Shown here: positions 11,699-23,367 of the stretch, piece after piece
Position numbering within the stretch: the first letter of the stretch is position 1
Layout: every line of letters begins with the position of its first letter
NCBI GenBank assembly: GCA_018907035.1
Contig: JACCIC010000062.1
Span: 2,502,501 to 2,566,500, forward strand
Length of the DNA stretch: 64,000 nucleotides
Source: Sycobia sp. Sy_11
Lineage: Eukaryota; Arthropoda; Insecta; Hymenoptera; Epichrysomallidae
Reading direction: 5' to 3'
Position numbers and translations under genes: made by a program
The notes under the pieces: model-generated
Seen by the model: only the letters and a program-made list of their open reading frames with translations
The model's database searches: none
Told to the model about the DNA's origin: nothing

Positions 11699-11994
11699 AT
11701 GTTAAGCATGTTTCGCCAAAACCTTATAGTATTATTATCATGGCTATTACTGATAATTTCAATTTCGCCTTCTCTGCAAGGACTAGATCAAATGAAAAAC
11801 TTAAATGACCTTTCTGAATCCATAATTGGAAATATAAATAGTACCTTAAAAGGATTTTTGGATTTCTTATGGGAGAACTTTAGTTATGTTCTTAAGGAAG
11901 AGCTGGACGATATGACTCCTGGCAATGGAGATACCTTTGACTTTATAGTTGTGGGTGCTGGAAGTGCTGGAGCAGCAATTGCTGCAAGATTGAG
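11699..11994 (+). CDS. GMC-1 exon 1 (signal peptide and FAD-binding GxGxxG)
   Basis: Encodes residues 1-98 plus two bases of codon 99. It begins with a strongly hydrophobic leader and ends in the FAD-binding GAGSAG helix. The donor is AG|GTAAAT. Reading through the donor meets a stop at once (11996-11998), so splicing is required. Confidence 0.9.
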
Positions 11995-13269
11995 GTAAAT
12001 TCTTAGAGCTAAAAAATAGTATTTAGTTTAGCTTTTGATAGATTGATTTGATAGATGTTTGGTTTACATTTTGATCACGCTGCAGATCAAATTCCAGTAC
12101 AATATAATAATACTGTAACAACAATATAATATTATTAAAAAAATTAATGGGTATATTTATAATGTTGTAATGTTTATTTAGGCTAATTGTTTATTTATAT
12201 GCAGAGTACATATTTATAGTAAATAATAAAAATGATCATTTTTTTTAATTTAAAAGGTGGCACTTCTTTCACTTCAATGTATTTCCATACGAAGCGATAC
12301 TTCCCTGTATTAATTTTTTATAAAATGCTCTGAAAAATATGATACGTAATTAATGTATGATTTTCATTGTCAATTTCGAAATTCTATCATTGTTTAATTC
12401 TAAAAAATATTTACACGTTGAAGTAAAGATGTCGAGAATATTATATTTTAATATTGCAATATTTTAATATTTATTATACTACATTTTATATATTGTGATA
12501 GATGTAATTATTTATATGTCCAATAGCGAAGTCACAAATGTAACAGTATTGCTGATCGAGGCGGGTGACAAGGAAAATGGTTTTGTAGATATCCCCATTT
12601 TAGCCAATTTTGTCCAGCTAATCAAGGGGATAAATTGGGATTACACAGCGGAATCTTCACCTAAATACTGTCGAGGTATGGTGAATAAACAGTGCAATTA
12701 TCCTCGTGGAAAAGTCATGGGTGGATGCAGTGTACTGAATTTGATGATTGAAAGTCATGGAAATCGTCAAGATTATGATAATTGGAAAAGGCTAGGTTGC
12801 GATGGCTGGTCTTACAAGGATGTGCTTCCGTTCTTTAAGAAGCTGGAGAACTTTGATGTGCATGATTCAACGATCGAAAATAATTATCACGGGACTGGTG
12901 GTCCGGTTAATATTGAAAAACCGAGATACAAAAATGTAGTTACGGAAGCCTTTATAAAAGGTGGAATTGAACTTGGTTATTCCGAAGTAGATCATGATGG
13001 TAAAAATCAGATTGGATATTCAATTGTTCATGCTACATTGAAGAATGGATCGAGACATAGTAGCAATCGCGCTTATTTGCATCCAATTAAAGGACGTCAG
13101 AATTTATTTGTAACTATCAATAGTGCAGCAGAGAAGGTAAGAGGATATGTTGTACTGTATTTCTTTTTCTTTGTTGATTAATTGATATTAAATTCTATAT
13201 TTCTTCTATTTAAATATGAAATAATTGCACGATGCGCTTACATTATAAATATTATATTATTGATTATAC

Positions 13270-13314
<45 letters not shown>

Positions 13315-16300
13315 CATAGGTTGTACTCCCTAGTAGACATTCATTATTTTATCCAGTACTTATTTTCACGTCATAAAGATTTTCGAATTTTATGTTATTG
13401 TATAAATATTCGGTAAATATGTAATGTTTATTATTAAATCACGCATATTAATGGTGACATTCGTGAACTGATAATTGGACATTTAACACCGATAATAGTT
13501 GGTATCAAATACACTTTTAGTTATCCATAAAATTGATCTTAAAAAAGCTTGCAAAAAGATATTAGTTATTGATTGCTAAAAAATGGATATTATTATTAAG
13601 AATTCTTATATAAATTTATTGACGTTAATTATTATTTAAATTAATCGCTTGTCAATGGTTGTGTTAAATTTTGTTGAATGGAATTTTGCGAAAAGTAATA
13701 TATATTATATATTTTTTATATAAAGTAAAATTAGAGTATATCAATTTTAAAATATATCATTTTTTTGTTATGAATTCTACATATTTATAGATTTAACTCA
13801 TCTGATAAAAAATAAAATCCTATTATTTATTATAAAATAATTTAATTTTACTTATGTCGACTGCCCACATACAAATTAATAAATATTTATTGATTGATTA
13901 CATATTGTACGGAATAGATAGTCTTTTTCTAAGGCACATATATTAACGAATTTAATTTCGACCCTCGAAAAGCAATAAGCAAACCGAAGCCTTAGAGCTT
14001 GCGTCAATAACTGCTCTTAAATTTTTTAAATATATAGAATGGAATCTATAATTACTTACCAATAATTGAAACACGCATAAGAGAGCGACAACGAATAGTT
14101 TTACGAATAGTTTTCAATCAATTTTTTCGTGCGACAGTTTAGATATTAAAGAATATCGATGGTTAGCTGCTCGAAAACTAATTATTACCTATATTATTTA
14201 GGATGACAAAATCGAATGAAGTAAAAAGTGTAAAATAATTCAGTCTAAAACAGGTTTATCTGAAATTTTAATTCATTCAGCATTGCTTGAATATTACAGT
14301 AAAGATCAAATACTGTCGTATCTTACATATCCAATTTTTGGATACTTATTTATAATGCTTGCTTTACGGAAACTTAACGAAAAATCATTTTAAGATGAAA
14401 ATCATTATGACATGAAAAAATTAATTTTTTGTATTAACTCTGAAACTTTAATTCAGGTCAAAATAATGTTTTACTACTTATATCAAAATTAAATACTAAA
14501 AAAAATTAAATTAAATAAAAACTACTAGAGATAAAATTGAAATACTTATTTTTTCCAATTTGTAAATCGTCCATGCTTTTGTTCAGTTTGCAAGAAATTT
14601 GCATTATACGGTTACTTTGTAAAATTTCCACTAATTTTGACCTGTGTTGTATATGACTTTGTAGCTATAAGGTTTAAAGCTGAATAAGATGTACTGTGAC
14701 TATGAAGTTAAGGTTACATATTTTCTGACAATGACACCTTTCCGATTATCTGTCCGAAAAACTAAAACTGGAATTCCCTTATTTCTTTGTCTATATTTCT
14801 TTTTAGTAGTTGCACAATGTGCGCAATATGTAAAGAACTGTACCTCTCACACATGCTCCGTACCTTCTTACTTTTCCAAGATCGTAGCTCGAAGAATCTA
14901 CTTGGACTAGAATATTTATTCTATAATTGAATTAAATTCGTGATGATACTTTTTAAATTGCTTTTTATTTTAATAAAATATTAAATAAATTTATTGATGT
15001 GTTTATTAAACCAGAAAATGACCTTAATGCATATTTATTATTGCTGGTGGAAAGATATATAGTTTATAGATGTTCCAGTAAGATATCCATTCCACTCTCA
15101 AAAATTTCACACAGTGTACAAATAGAGTTGCAATATGGCTGTGAGAATCTATCCAGTGGATGAACCGAATTTGTCGTTTAGAGCATCATATCCTTACGAA
15201 TTGTCAATGTAGAAATATCCTCGACATATCCTCAGTATAAGTTAGATTCTAGTTAATAATACTGATGACGTCCTGACATACGTAATAATTCGCTAAATCC
15301 GAGTAGTATTACTCTAATAAATATAGTGAGATTACTTAATTTTTTTCTGTATAGAAAATGTCAGAAAAAGATCGGAAGTTTTATTTTGAATCTACCTAAA
15401 TGTCCTTTCTTTTTACTCACATAGGGTTAAGTTAGGATTCCCTAGCTAGGATCAAAATTCCCTATAATCGGTTCCATATAATCTATGCATGTGTGAGATA
15501 GGAAATGGTATATAATTGAATGATTACAAAATTATTTCAATTCGGAAGAGTACATAAATGTTATTTTAACCCGTTTTACGCTGTATCTTCGTTGTAAACT
15601 GTTACTTAATATAGCAAGCCTGTATGAGTAACGAAAAGTCATACATTATAAACTTAAATCAATAAATATTTTTATCGGTCTAACTGTCTTTATAATATAA
15701 TATATTAACTAAAATAATTAAAATAACATTAGAAACTTATGATGCGTAAGAATCGTAAAAATGTGAAAGTTCCTACAATGTTCCCTAAATGTTTTTGTTT
15801 GGGATGCGATCAGATCTTTTGGGAACAAATGCTAGTGGCTTAAATTACTGGAATTCGTTCACTCGTTAATTTTGTGATGGCTGGAACTGAAATCTGAAAA
15901 TTATTTTTTAGGTACGAAAAAGTCTCATATCTCTGGATTATTATTTCATATTTTTGCAATACATGCTCTTGAGGCATTTTTTATACTATCAGAATACCAT
16001 CCAATGGCAGTCTGAATTTCAGGGCTGATCCTGCTTCGTGAGCTCGCGAATTATTGATTTTTACCATCAAAATGAAGAATCAAAAAGTTCAAAAAGTGAA
16101 TTTCCAATATTTACGTTTAAAAGTGTTTTCATGCACAGATACACGAGACGTTAAATGTAATAAACATCATCGTGTATTAAATAATCATCAGCTGCCCTTC
16201 TGCGAGCAAGTAGCGAGCGTACGCCTATCTCCGTGGTGATGAAGTTACTCGTAACTTCAACATTTCATGGTTTTGTTTATTTCCAAATCGAATTCAAAAT

Positions 16301-17898
16301 ATAAATACTCAATCTATTCCATGCAATTTTTATGACGATGATTAGATAATTTAAAAGTCGATGGACCCATCTTAACTTAATAGAAGATCGCTTTACTTAA
16401 AACTGTATAATAAACTAATGTATGATATCTTGAATGATATTTTACGGAAAATGTATATTATTAGTTAAACAATTTCTTTCTATCATATTTATTACTAGAT
16501 CAAACATTTGATCATTTTAAGATATAATATTTCTTTTAAGAATATTTATTCCTAGATGATTGTAATTCAATATTATATTGTTTCATTTTTCAAATTTAAG
16601 ACAATATGATATTTCACTGGCTTAACAATGAAATTGAAATATTCTCGAGAAATTTTGTAATAATAAAATATCATCATATATAACCACGTTTTTGTTTTAA
16701 CAGGTGTTAATAAATCCCATTACTAAAAAAGCTTATGGAGTTACATTCAAGAAATTGGGGACAAATATTAATGTCTTAGCGAAAAGAGAAGTGATTGTAA
16801 GTGCTGGAGCCATAAACTCTCCTAAACTTCTTATGTTGTCCGGTATCGGACCGTCAAGTCATCTTCTTAGTAAAGGCATACCTCTTCTAAAAGATGCACC
16901 GGTAGGTCAAAATTTGATGGACCATGTTAGCTATTATGGTTTGAATTTTCTTGTAAATGACTCAGTAACTGTATCATCAAGTAAAATTTTCCAACTAAAT
17001 AATTCTGCTATCAGTGATTATTTAAATAAACGTGAGGGTCCGTTAACCTTACCTGGAGGAACACATGCTCTAAGCTTCATAGACGTCGATCAACCTCGAT
17101 CAAGAAATAGTGTTCCCAACATAGAGTTGCTGTTTTCTCTTGGTGCCCCAACCTCGGAACCATTAATTTATGAAGCATTTCATTTTGATAAAAAGTATTC
17201 TGCAGTTTCATTCGCTAACATGGCAAATCGAGAAGCATTTATGATTGCTCCGATTTTATTGACTCCCAAAAGTCGAGGAAATATTTTATTGCGAAGTAAA
17301 AATCCTGATGACAAACCGATTATTAATTTGAATTATTTCGATCATCCCGACGATATGAGGCGCATGATCTTAGGAGTTCGCGAAGCCCTCAAACTTTCCC
17401 AGACGCAAGCAATGCAAAAATACAATCCACAGATACCGAACAATCCTGTTCCTGGTTGTGATCAATTTCAAATAAATTCGGACGATTATTGGGATTGTTG
17501 CATAAGGACATATGCTAGTACAATTTATCATCCATCGGGAACATGCAAAATGGGATCTGAGAACGATACTTCAGCTGTTGTGGATCCAAGATTAAAGGTG
17601 ATTGTATAATATTTTTTTTTAATAAAGAAAGCAATGATTTATGTATTATATACATTGAAATTGACGATCTACTTAACTATTTATTTTAATTAAAATTTTA
17701 TTATAAATAGCTTAATACTTCTTATTAAAATGGTGATCATATTTTCATTTTTTATATTAGGTTATTGGAATAAATGGATTAAGAGTAGCGGATGCTTCAA
17801 TTATGCCGGTTATTATCTCTGGACACACTAATGTACCAGTTATGATGATCGCAGAGAAACTTGCTCAAATGGTAAAAGAAGATTGGATGTTTATTTGA
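11699..17898 (+). CDS. GMC-1: FAD-dependent GMC oxidoreductase, glucose dehydrogenase-like (4 exons)
   Basis: CDS is join(11699..11994, 12527..13136, 16704..17597, 17761..17898), 645 aa, a normal length for insect GMC proteins. It should oxidise an alcohol or sugar with FAD and pass electrons to a quinone or O2; the substrate cannot be read from sequence. An N-terminal hydrophobic signal peptide (residues ~5-28) predicts secretion. The FAD Rossmann motif GAGSAG is at residues 86-91, with E110 in LLIEAG as the ribose-binding acid. GMC signature 1 is GGCSVLN (164-170) and signature 2 is [15 protein letters not shown] (~337-351). Expected catalytic residues are H578 ([10 protein letters not shown]) and H622 (SGHTN); many insect paralogues have Asn at the second site. 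All introns are GT-AG, with phases 2, 0 and 0. The start is the first ATG of the open frame; M4 is an alternative. Tandem paralogue of GMC-2. Confidence 0.93.
12527..13136 (+). CDS. GMC-1 exon 2 (GMC signature 1)
   Basis: The acceptor AATAG|CGAA completes codon 99 as Ser, giving ARLSEV, a standard GMC continuation. It carries the LLIEAG ribose-binding strand, the two-Cys segment before [13 protein letters not shown], and the cap region. SHGNR replaces the more usual (T/x)RGNR. It ends GAGAAG|GTAAGA in phase 0. Bases 12802-12927 and 13041-13093 are identical to GMC-2. Confidence 0.92.
13271..13312. repeat. (TA)n microsatellite in GMC-1 intron 2
   Basis: Uninterrupted TA dinucleotides. Confidence 0.95.
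13440..14240 (+). repeat. Unclassified ~0.8 kb dispersed repeat, copy 1
   Basis: Several stretches align in the same order and orientation with 62330-63140. Examples are CTTATATAAATTTATTGACG (13605) against CTTATATAAATTCATTGACT (62511), an AATAATTGAA block (14061 against 62936), and GATGACAAAATCGAATGAAG (14202) against GATGGCAAAATCGAGCGACA (63063). Heavily diverged, non-coding, class unknown. Confidence 0.55.
13850..13905 (+). repeat. MITE-like family 1 fragment
   Basis: ACTTATGTCGACTG followed by AAATTAATAAATATTTATTG: the left terminal ~50 bases only. It lies inside the older 0.8 kb repeat region. Confidence 0.55.
15204..15480 (-). mobile_element. Diverged relative of the TIR DNA transposon family 2
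   Basis: On the - strand the sequence around 15230-15310 aligns with 8805-8870 (CTCGGAT, TTACGTA, ATCATCAGTA and TAGxATCTA landmarks in the same order). The decayed terminus near 15204 reads TCAATGTAGAAATAT against TCCCGTGCAGAAATAT. The other end is not identifiable. Confidence 0.5.
15657..15725 (+). repeat. MITE-like family 1 fragment
   Basis: AATAAATATTTTTATCGGTC, then TAACTGTCTTTATAATATAA and ATTAACTAAAATAAT, nearly identical to the left part of the 6370 copy. Confidence 0.6.
16704..17597 (+). CDS. GMC-1 exon 3 (GMC signature 2, substrate domain, first catalytic His)
   Basis: The acceptor TTTTAACAG is followed in phase 0 by codons [13 protein letters not shown]. It encodes residues 303-600, including signature 2, the GMC_oxred_C region and the [10 protein letters not shown] motif with catalytic H578. 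It ends TTAAAG|GTGATT. Bases 17360-17455 match GMC-2 with one mismatch in 96. Confidence 0.93.
17761..17898 (+). CDS. GMC-1 exon 4 (C-terminal FAD/catalytic segment)
   Basis: The acceptor TATATTAG is followed by [16 protein letters not shown], then [18 protein letters not shown]. This supplies the second catalytic-site residue (H622) and the FAD pyrophosphate-contact strand. Stop TGA at 17896-17898. It is too short to stand out as an open frame. Retention of intron 3 would remove this segment after three extra codons. Confidence 0.93.
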   Translation, partial: VIGINGLRVADASIMPVIISGHTNVPVMMIAEKLAQMVKEDWMFI

Positions 17899-17995
17899 AG
17901 ATATTAATTTATTTTTAAAGAGAATTAAGTTTTGTTGAAGATTTTGTTATTGCTTTTGTAAATATATTGTATATAAATATGTTTTACTAATTTTT

Positions 17996-18001
17996 AATAA
18001 A
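17996..18001 (+). promoter_or_regulatory. Poly(A) signal AATAAA of GMC-1
   Basis: Canonical AATAAA 98 bases after the GMC-1 stop codon, in a T-rich 3'UTR. Confidence 0.65.
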
Positions 18002-18310
18002 CAATACTTTTGTACGTTTAAAATATAACTCTCTTCGAAATATTTCGTACGCAATAAAATTGCAATTTGATTGATATTTTTTAAATCATAAATAATAAAT
18101 AAGATTTAACAACTATAATTAACGTTTTTTTTTTTTATTTAAGCTTTCAACTCTTTTACAAGGTTATTAAGCTACACACTCATTATAGATAATATTACGC
18201 TTAAGAAATAGCATATGTATTGTTTTACATTCATATTATTATGTGACATTTGTTCATGAAGTTTTTGACAAGGATTAGTACTGTTATATTTGGTTTCGCT
18301 AAGTAAGAGA

Positions 18311-21300
18311 TTATTTCGTATGGGGGTACTGTTTCATAGAGATTAATTTCGATAATAATTTAGTTCTATGATCATTGTGCAATGCGCACTGCCATATAAC
18401 GTGATTTAGATCTTGAATCTCAGATCCACAATTGCACTTGGTATTATTTACAAAATTTATTTTGTACAAGGGTTCGTTTAAATTGAAGTGCCCTCTTCGC
18501 CATCGACAAATTAAAACAATAAGCTTTCTATTTAAGTGTTTATTTTTAAACCACGGTTTTGATGATCTATTATGACAGCTTTGAAAGTATTTAACTCCTT
18601 TGCTGTTACCTTGTTGCTCAATTAGCCTTGTATTACAATTCATTTCTAATTTTTTATAGTATGATTTGAAGTCTGTATATGGGACTCTATATATTTCTGG
18701 ATTTTGCGAAGTGGCAAGTTTGGCCCACGTATCTGCTTCTTCGTTACAGTAAGCCCTATATGAGCTGGAACCCAATTTATCATTATTCGTGTGTTATACG
18801 AATTTTGTTTATAAAATTCGGCATTCTTTTTTCTTATTTCAAGAATGTTGAAGTTTACGTCAGTGGTGTTTCTAACATTAGTTAGTGCTAATATGGCACT
18901 TAGAGAATCGCTATACATATTAATATTGCGATTTTTGTTTTGTAAGGCGATATCCATGGCGTCAGAAAGGGCAATGAACTCGGCAGTGAAAATAGATGCT
19001 TTTGTAGTTATTCGTTTAATAACTATTAATGTTATTTTAAGTTCTGGGCAAATACATGCAGTACCTAGTCATCATTACTGTATATGGCATCGAGTAGTTG
19101 ATTCGGATTATCATTTACTTGTAGCATTTTACCGTTTTCATAGTTTGTAAGTACTGACGTTTCTATTGTTTCAAATGCATAACTATAAATACTGGGGAGA
19201 GTATCCGTGTGTAGTAAATGTTTAAGGCCGATAACACTTTTGATAGACTTATTCAAAACTGATACTTTTGTTCTTTGTTCCATAATTATGCTTTATAGAT
19301 GGTTTTTGAGGGTACGGTGGGCTATCGTTCTCTTATTACTGAGTACTTTTAATAGGAAGTTATTGCACAGAGTTCTGGTTCGGTTTTGTCTTGTAATTAA
19401 CTTAGATTCAGCTAACAATATATTAATAGGAGTACTCATACGGAGGCCCAATGCCACCTTAATTGCTGAATACTTTATTCTCTCAAGTTTCAAAATTTTA
19501 GTTTTTTGTATTGGAAAATATATAAAGCACGCATACTCAACGATTGTTCTTACATAGCTTTTATAGAAAATCAATAGGGTTTCCGGATTTGCACCCCAAT
19601 ATATGCTCCTAAGATATTGAACAATATTTAGTGCTCTGTTGCATTTTTCTAAAGCATATCGGATGTGATTATCGAATGTCAATCGGTAATCAAAGTACAC
19701 ACCAAGAAATCGGACGGTTTCTTTAGCAGTTACAAGCTGTCCACGTATATAAATATTTGAATCCTCTGGCTCTATTTTAGTTTTGTTAAAGTGCACGTAG
19801 TTAGTTTTATCTGTCGATATTTCTAAACCTAATGCCATTAGATTGGTGGTCACTTATTCAATTGAAGCTTCAAGAATTTATTTGGCTAAGAGGGGGTCTT
19901 TCTATCTGACGCATATCACTCTATCGTCTGCAAACTGCAGTGCTCTAACTTTACTGTCCAGTTCGTTTGCTATTTCGGCAACATAAAGTAGGATAAGATT
20001 GGGCACAAAACTCCCCCTTGAGGAACGCCTTTATAACGCATGTAAGGTTCGTCTGTCTTATCGCTTGTATAAAGATATCTTTGATACGTTAGAAATTTAA
20101 TAAAAATAAGTATTTTATTTGAACAACCTATTTTCGCTAGCTTATTTAGTCAAATATCATTTAGTACGTTATTAGAGGCATTATTCACATCTAAAAATGC
20201 AGCAAGTACACGCGCTTTGTTGTTTAACGCGTCGTCTAAGTCTAATTTAAACGAAGTTAAATTGTCAGCACAGGAAAAGCCTTTTCAAAACCCAGTTTGA
20301 CCTTCGGGAAGTACATTGTGAATTTCAACCCAATGTCGTAATCTTTTAGATATCTCGAAAATTAATATGATTAACATAATTAATAAGCTCGAAAATTTTG
20401 GAGATACATGATGTTGAAGCTAAGGGCCTTAATCCACAATCGCTAGCATTCTTTGCGAAATGTATGTAAATTTTTTTCCAGGAATCAGGATAAATGTTTT
20501 GAAAAAATATCTCATTTAAAATGTCTAGCAGTATTAAATGGTATTTTAACGATATATTATGCAAGACTTCATAATTTATGCCATCCATACCAGGAGTAGA
20601 TTTTTTCCCGTGTGAATACAAAGCGAAAATAAATTCTGCATAATTGAAGGGTTCATCAAAATATATATGCTAGTTAGAATTCGGGAAGGCTTGGGGATTG
20701 GTAGGCTTCTAAGCGCTTGTTCAAATTTAGCGCTGCTATCACAACTTTGAGTGACTTACTGTTAGGTAATCTTTGACCATTTGTCTTTAAACAGTTTAGA
20801 TTTGGTCCACGTGTATCGTAAATTAGTATTGGGATTAATTGTTTCAGAAAACTTGCGGAAACATTCCCGGTTTTTATATTTAGATATTTTTTTAGTCTTA
20901 GCTTGCTTTTTCTTATATTCAATAAAATCGCGTAGTGTGAATGAGTACTGCCACTTTTTAAAAGCTGCTTGTCGTTGTTGTTTGATAGAATCACAATCGG
21001 AGTCCCACCATGGGACCGGATTTCTGTGTTGTGTTTTGGAAACTTCTTTTCTTTTAGGTATTTTAGCACTTAGTGCTTCTTTTATAGATTGTATAAACTA
21101 GTAGTATTTTCCGGTCGGAGAAAGTACTTCATATTGTTTTCCCAAAAACTGTGTGTATTCTTCGTTTAGTGTTCTAAGCGTGTTATCCCAATTGGTCCGT
21201 ACAGTTTGTATGTTGAAGGTTTTTTTGTGAGTAATACGACTTTTTCGATTCTAGTTCAATTGTAATAGGGAAATGATCAGATCCTCTGGAATCATCGTTT

Positions 21301-21942
21301 ACTTCGATTTCTATTTCGGGGGCTACATCTATTGCCGAAAAGATAAGATCAATATTGCTTTTATTCCCACTATGCATGTCTACTTGAGTATTAGTATCAG
21401 AATTATGCAAGTATAAGTTATAAATATTGACAAAGTTGTACAAATTTAACCCATTATTATCAGTAGAACAAGAGTTCCATGCTTTTTTATGGGAGTTAAA
21501 ATCACCTATAATAATACATTTTTTATGTAAAACCGTGTTAGAAAAAATCTGATCCCATTGTTCTTGTAAAGTATAATATTAGGAGGTTTATAACAAGTAA
21601 ATATTATTATTGGGTCTACGAGATTTGTGATTTTAACTCCCATTAGTTCAGTATTTACATTTGAATTTTCTAAACTGTCAAGGCTCACAAAAGTTAGGGA
21701 TTTGCGTATAAGCATAACAGTACCCCCACCTACTGAATGTAGTCTATCTACTCTATATGTATTGAAGCCTGTAAATTGAAAGGTATGCTTGTCCTTCAAA
21801 CACAGACTAAAATATTTAAATCGCGTAACATAGTTTCGATTTCTTCTTTTTTATTTCTTACACTTCCGGTATTCCAGAAAAGCAAACTCGATTTAGAAGG
21901 GAGGTTAATACTACTATTTCTAAATTTAATACTTATACTCAT
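18311..21942 (-). pseudogene. LINE ORF2: endonuclease / reverse transcriptase / RNase H (broken)
   Basis: About 1,200 codons from ATG at 21942 to the stop at 18311. In order: endonuclease start LFWNTGSVRNKKEEIE (~21870), the endonuclease SDHFPI motif (~21280), RT finger motif STPGMDGINYEVL (~20600), an RT motif A region with FLDV (~20190), motif B GVPQGGVLCPIL (~20010-20030), catalytic FADD (~19930), the RT thumb region, RNase H motifs YSDSLSAILAL (~18900) and WVPAHIGL (~18770), and a C-terminal Cys-rich CNCGSEIQDLNH region (~18420). At least five frameshifts or stops interrupt it, so it is a pseudogene. It works with ORF1 in target-primed reverse transcription when intact. Confidence 0.85.
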
Positions 21943-22053
21943 GCTTTTTTTATGAAGTACTAACACAATCTAAAAGGTACTTATTTTTAATTATTTCTAT
22001 ACTATATCATGAATTGGCTTGCTGCATAATTATTCTTCTGGAATTTCATCTGT

Positions 22054-23367
22054 TCAGGTTTGCGTTTCAGAAGTGTCTTTATCAATTTTCACTCTTAAAA
22101 GTTTATTCTTCAGCTGTATTATTCCACTCTTTACCTTCTTAAGAGTGATGTGGTTGTATACTTCATTCATCATCACAACAAGTGTCTCCGGATTTTCAGT
22201 ATACTTCTCACGTATCACACGGGCGTCACTGTATTTATGTTTGTATATTTCATTTGGATATTGGTATAGTTTATTATATGTGATGGGGAAAGTTTCACAG
22301 ACAGAGTCATCAATATGAATTGCAGCTGCATCTATTTGTACTTTGAGATCACTAGGGGGTTCTTTAGGTGGTACGATTTTTTTTTTTTTTTGATACGTGT
22401 GTGATTGTTTTATTCACTGCATTATCTGTACCAGTGTTTCCTTCATTATCTGTATCAACAGAATTCGTTTTTGTTGTGCTGTAAACTTGTCTCTTGCCGG
22501 GTTTCTTGAATAAATTTACGCCTTGGAACTTTAATGCAGTATTGCGTGTAGTAGGTACCTGAACAGCCGTGTTTATGTTTTTTTTATCGCGAGTTCACTT
22601 ATATCATGCTCACTAGTTACTTGTGCAGAATATTCTGTTTATGTGGTGTAAGAATTATACTACTGCAGATCTATTTTGTTTATATTCTGGTTCTTACAAT
22701 ATTTTGCTGCATGGCTCTCTTGCTTACAGATGAAGCATGTGATTTTATCTGTAGAGACGTAAATACGATATAATATATCTTTATAATTCATCGTAAGTTC
22801 GCTGAGAAGTCTCGTCGGGATCAATATATAGTTGCCGACGAAAACTAAGAATATGAGAAAGCTGCGATTCATTGTATCCAAGTCTTATATTACTCATGTT
22901 AGATTTCGGTGTAACTCCGAATTCTTTTATTTTGCGTATTATTTCGTCGTGAAGTATACCCTGATGTACGTTGGAGAATATGACTCTTTTGGTTTTAGTT
23001 ATATTGGGACGCATCTTTAGCTTGTGACTTTGTACTTCTATCACATTATTACCCTCTTTAGTCAGCTCATCTACTAAAGAGGAACTGTTTAAATAACAAC
23101 AAAATCGATTCTGTGCAACCTTGGATGCAGCCACTATGTTTCCCGGAGGTGTTTTGTGGATATACCTTTTCTATAGGAAAGAACATCAATTCCTTCTATT
23201 GTATCAATGATGATAGCTTGCTCTTTCTTCGGATATAGGCTGTTACTTACTATTTTTGAATAAGAGTGGATGGCTTGTACTTTGGAAACTTATATAACTG
23301 TGTCTAGTAGAGAGCTTGGTTCTTGAGTCATTTTGTTTATTACACTGTTTTGTTTTTGCTGTGACAT
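22054..23367 (-). pseudogene. LINE ORF1 (gag-like, CCHC zinc knuckle), broken
   Basis: From ATG at 23367 (MSQQKQNSV) to a stop at 22054, about 438 codons with stops and frameshifts. The N-terminal half has an RRM-like fold pattern (AIIIDTIEGID, VIFSNVHQGI, ILSFRRQLYID), followed by a zinc knuckle CFICKQESHAAKYC (CX2CX4HX4C, near 22720-22680). A lysine-rich linker and a C-terminal domain follow (VPPKEPPSDLKVQIDAAAIH, truncated here). This is the RNA-binding nucleocapsid-like protein of I-type LINEs. It is homologous to the second ORF1 upstream at 23785-24661. Confidence 0.8.

Larger units (their letters stand above)
13137..16703 (+). other. GMC-1 intron 2 (3.6 kb)
   Basis: GT-AG intron with no exon inside that I can support. 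It holds a (TA)n tract, one copy of the ~0.8 kb unclassified repeat (13440-14240), two MITE family-1 fragments (13850 and 15657) and a relic of the TIR family (15204-15480). The short open frames at 14689-14910 and 16054-16239 look random. Confidence 0.75.

Noticed and set aside
16054..16239. 61-codon open frame in GMC-1 intron 2
   Set aside because: Length expected by chance, no domain, surrounded by transposon fragments.
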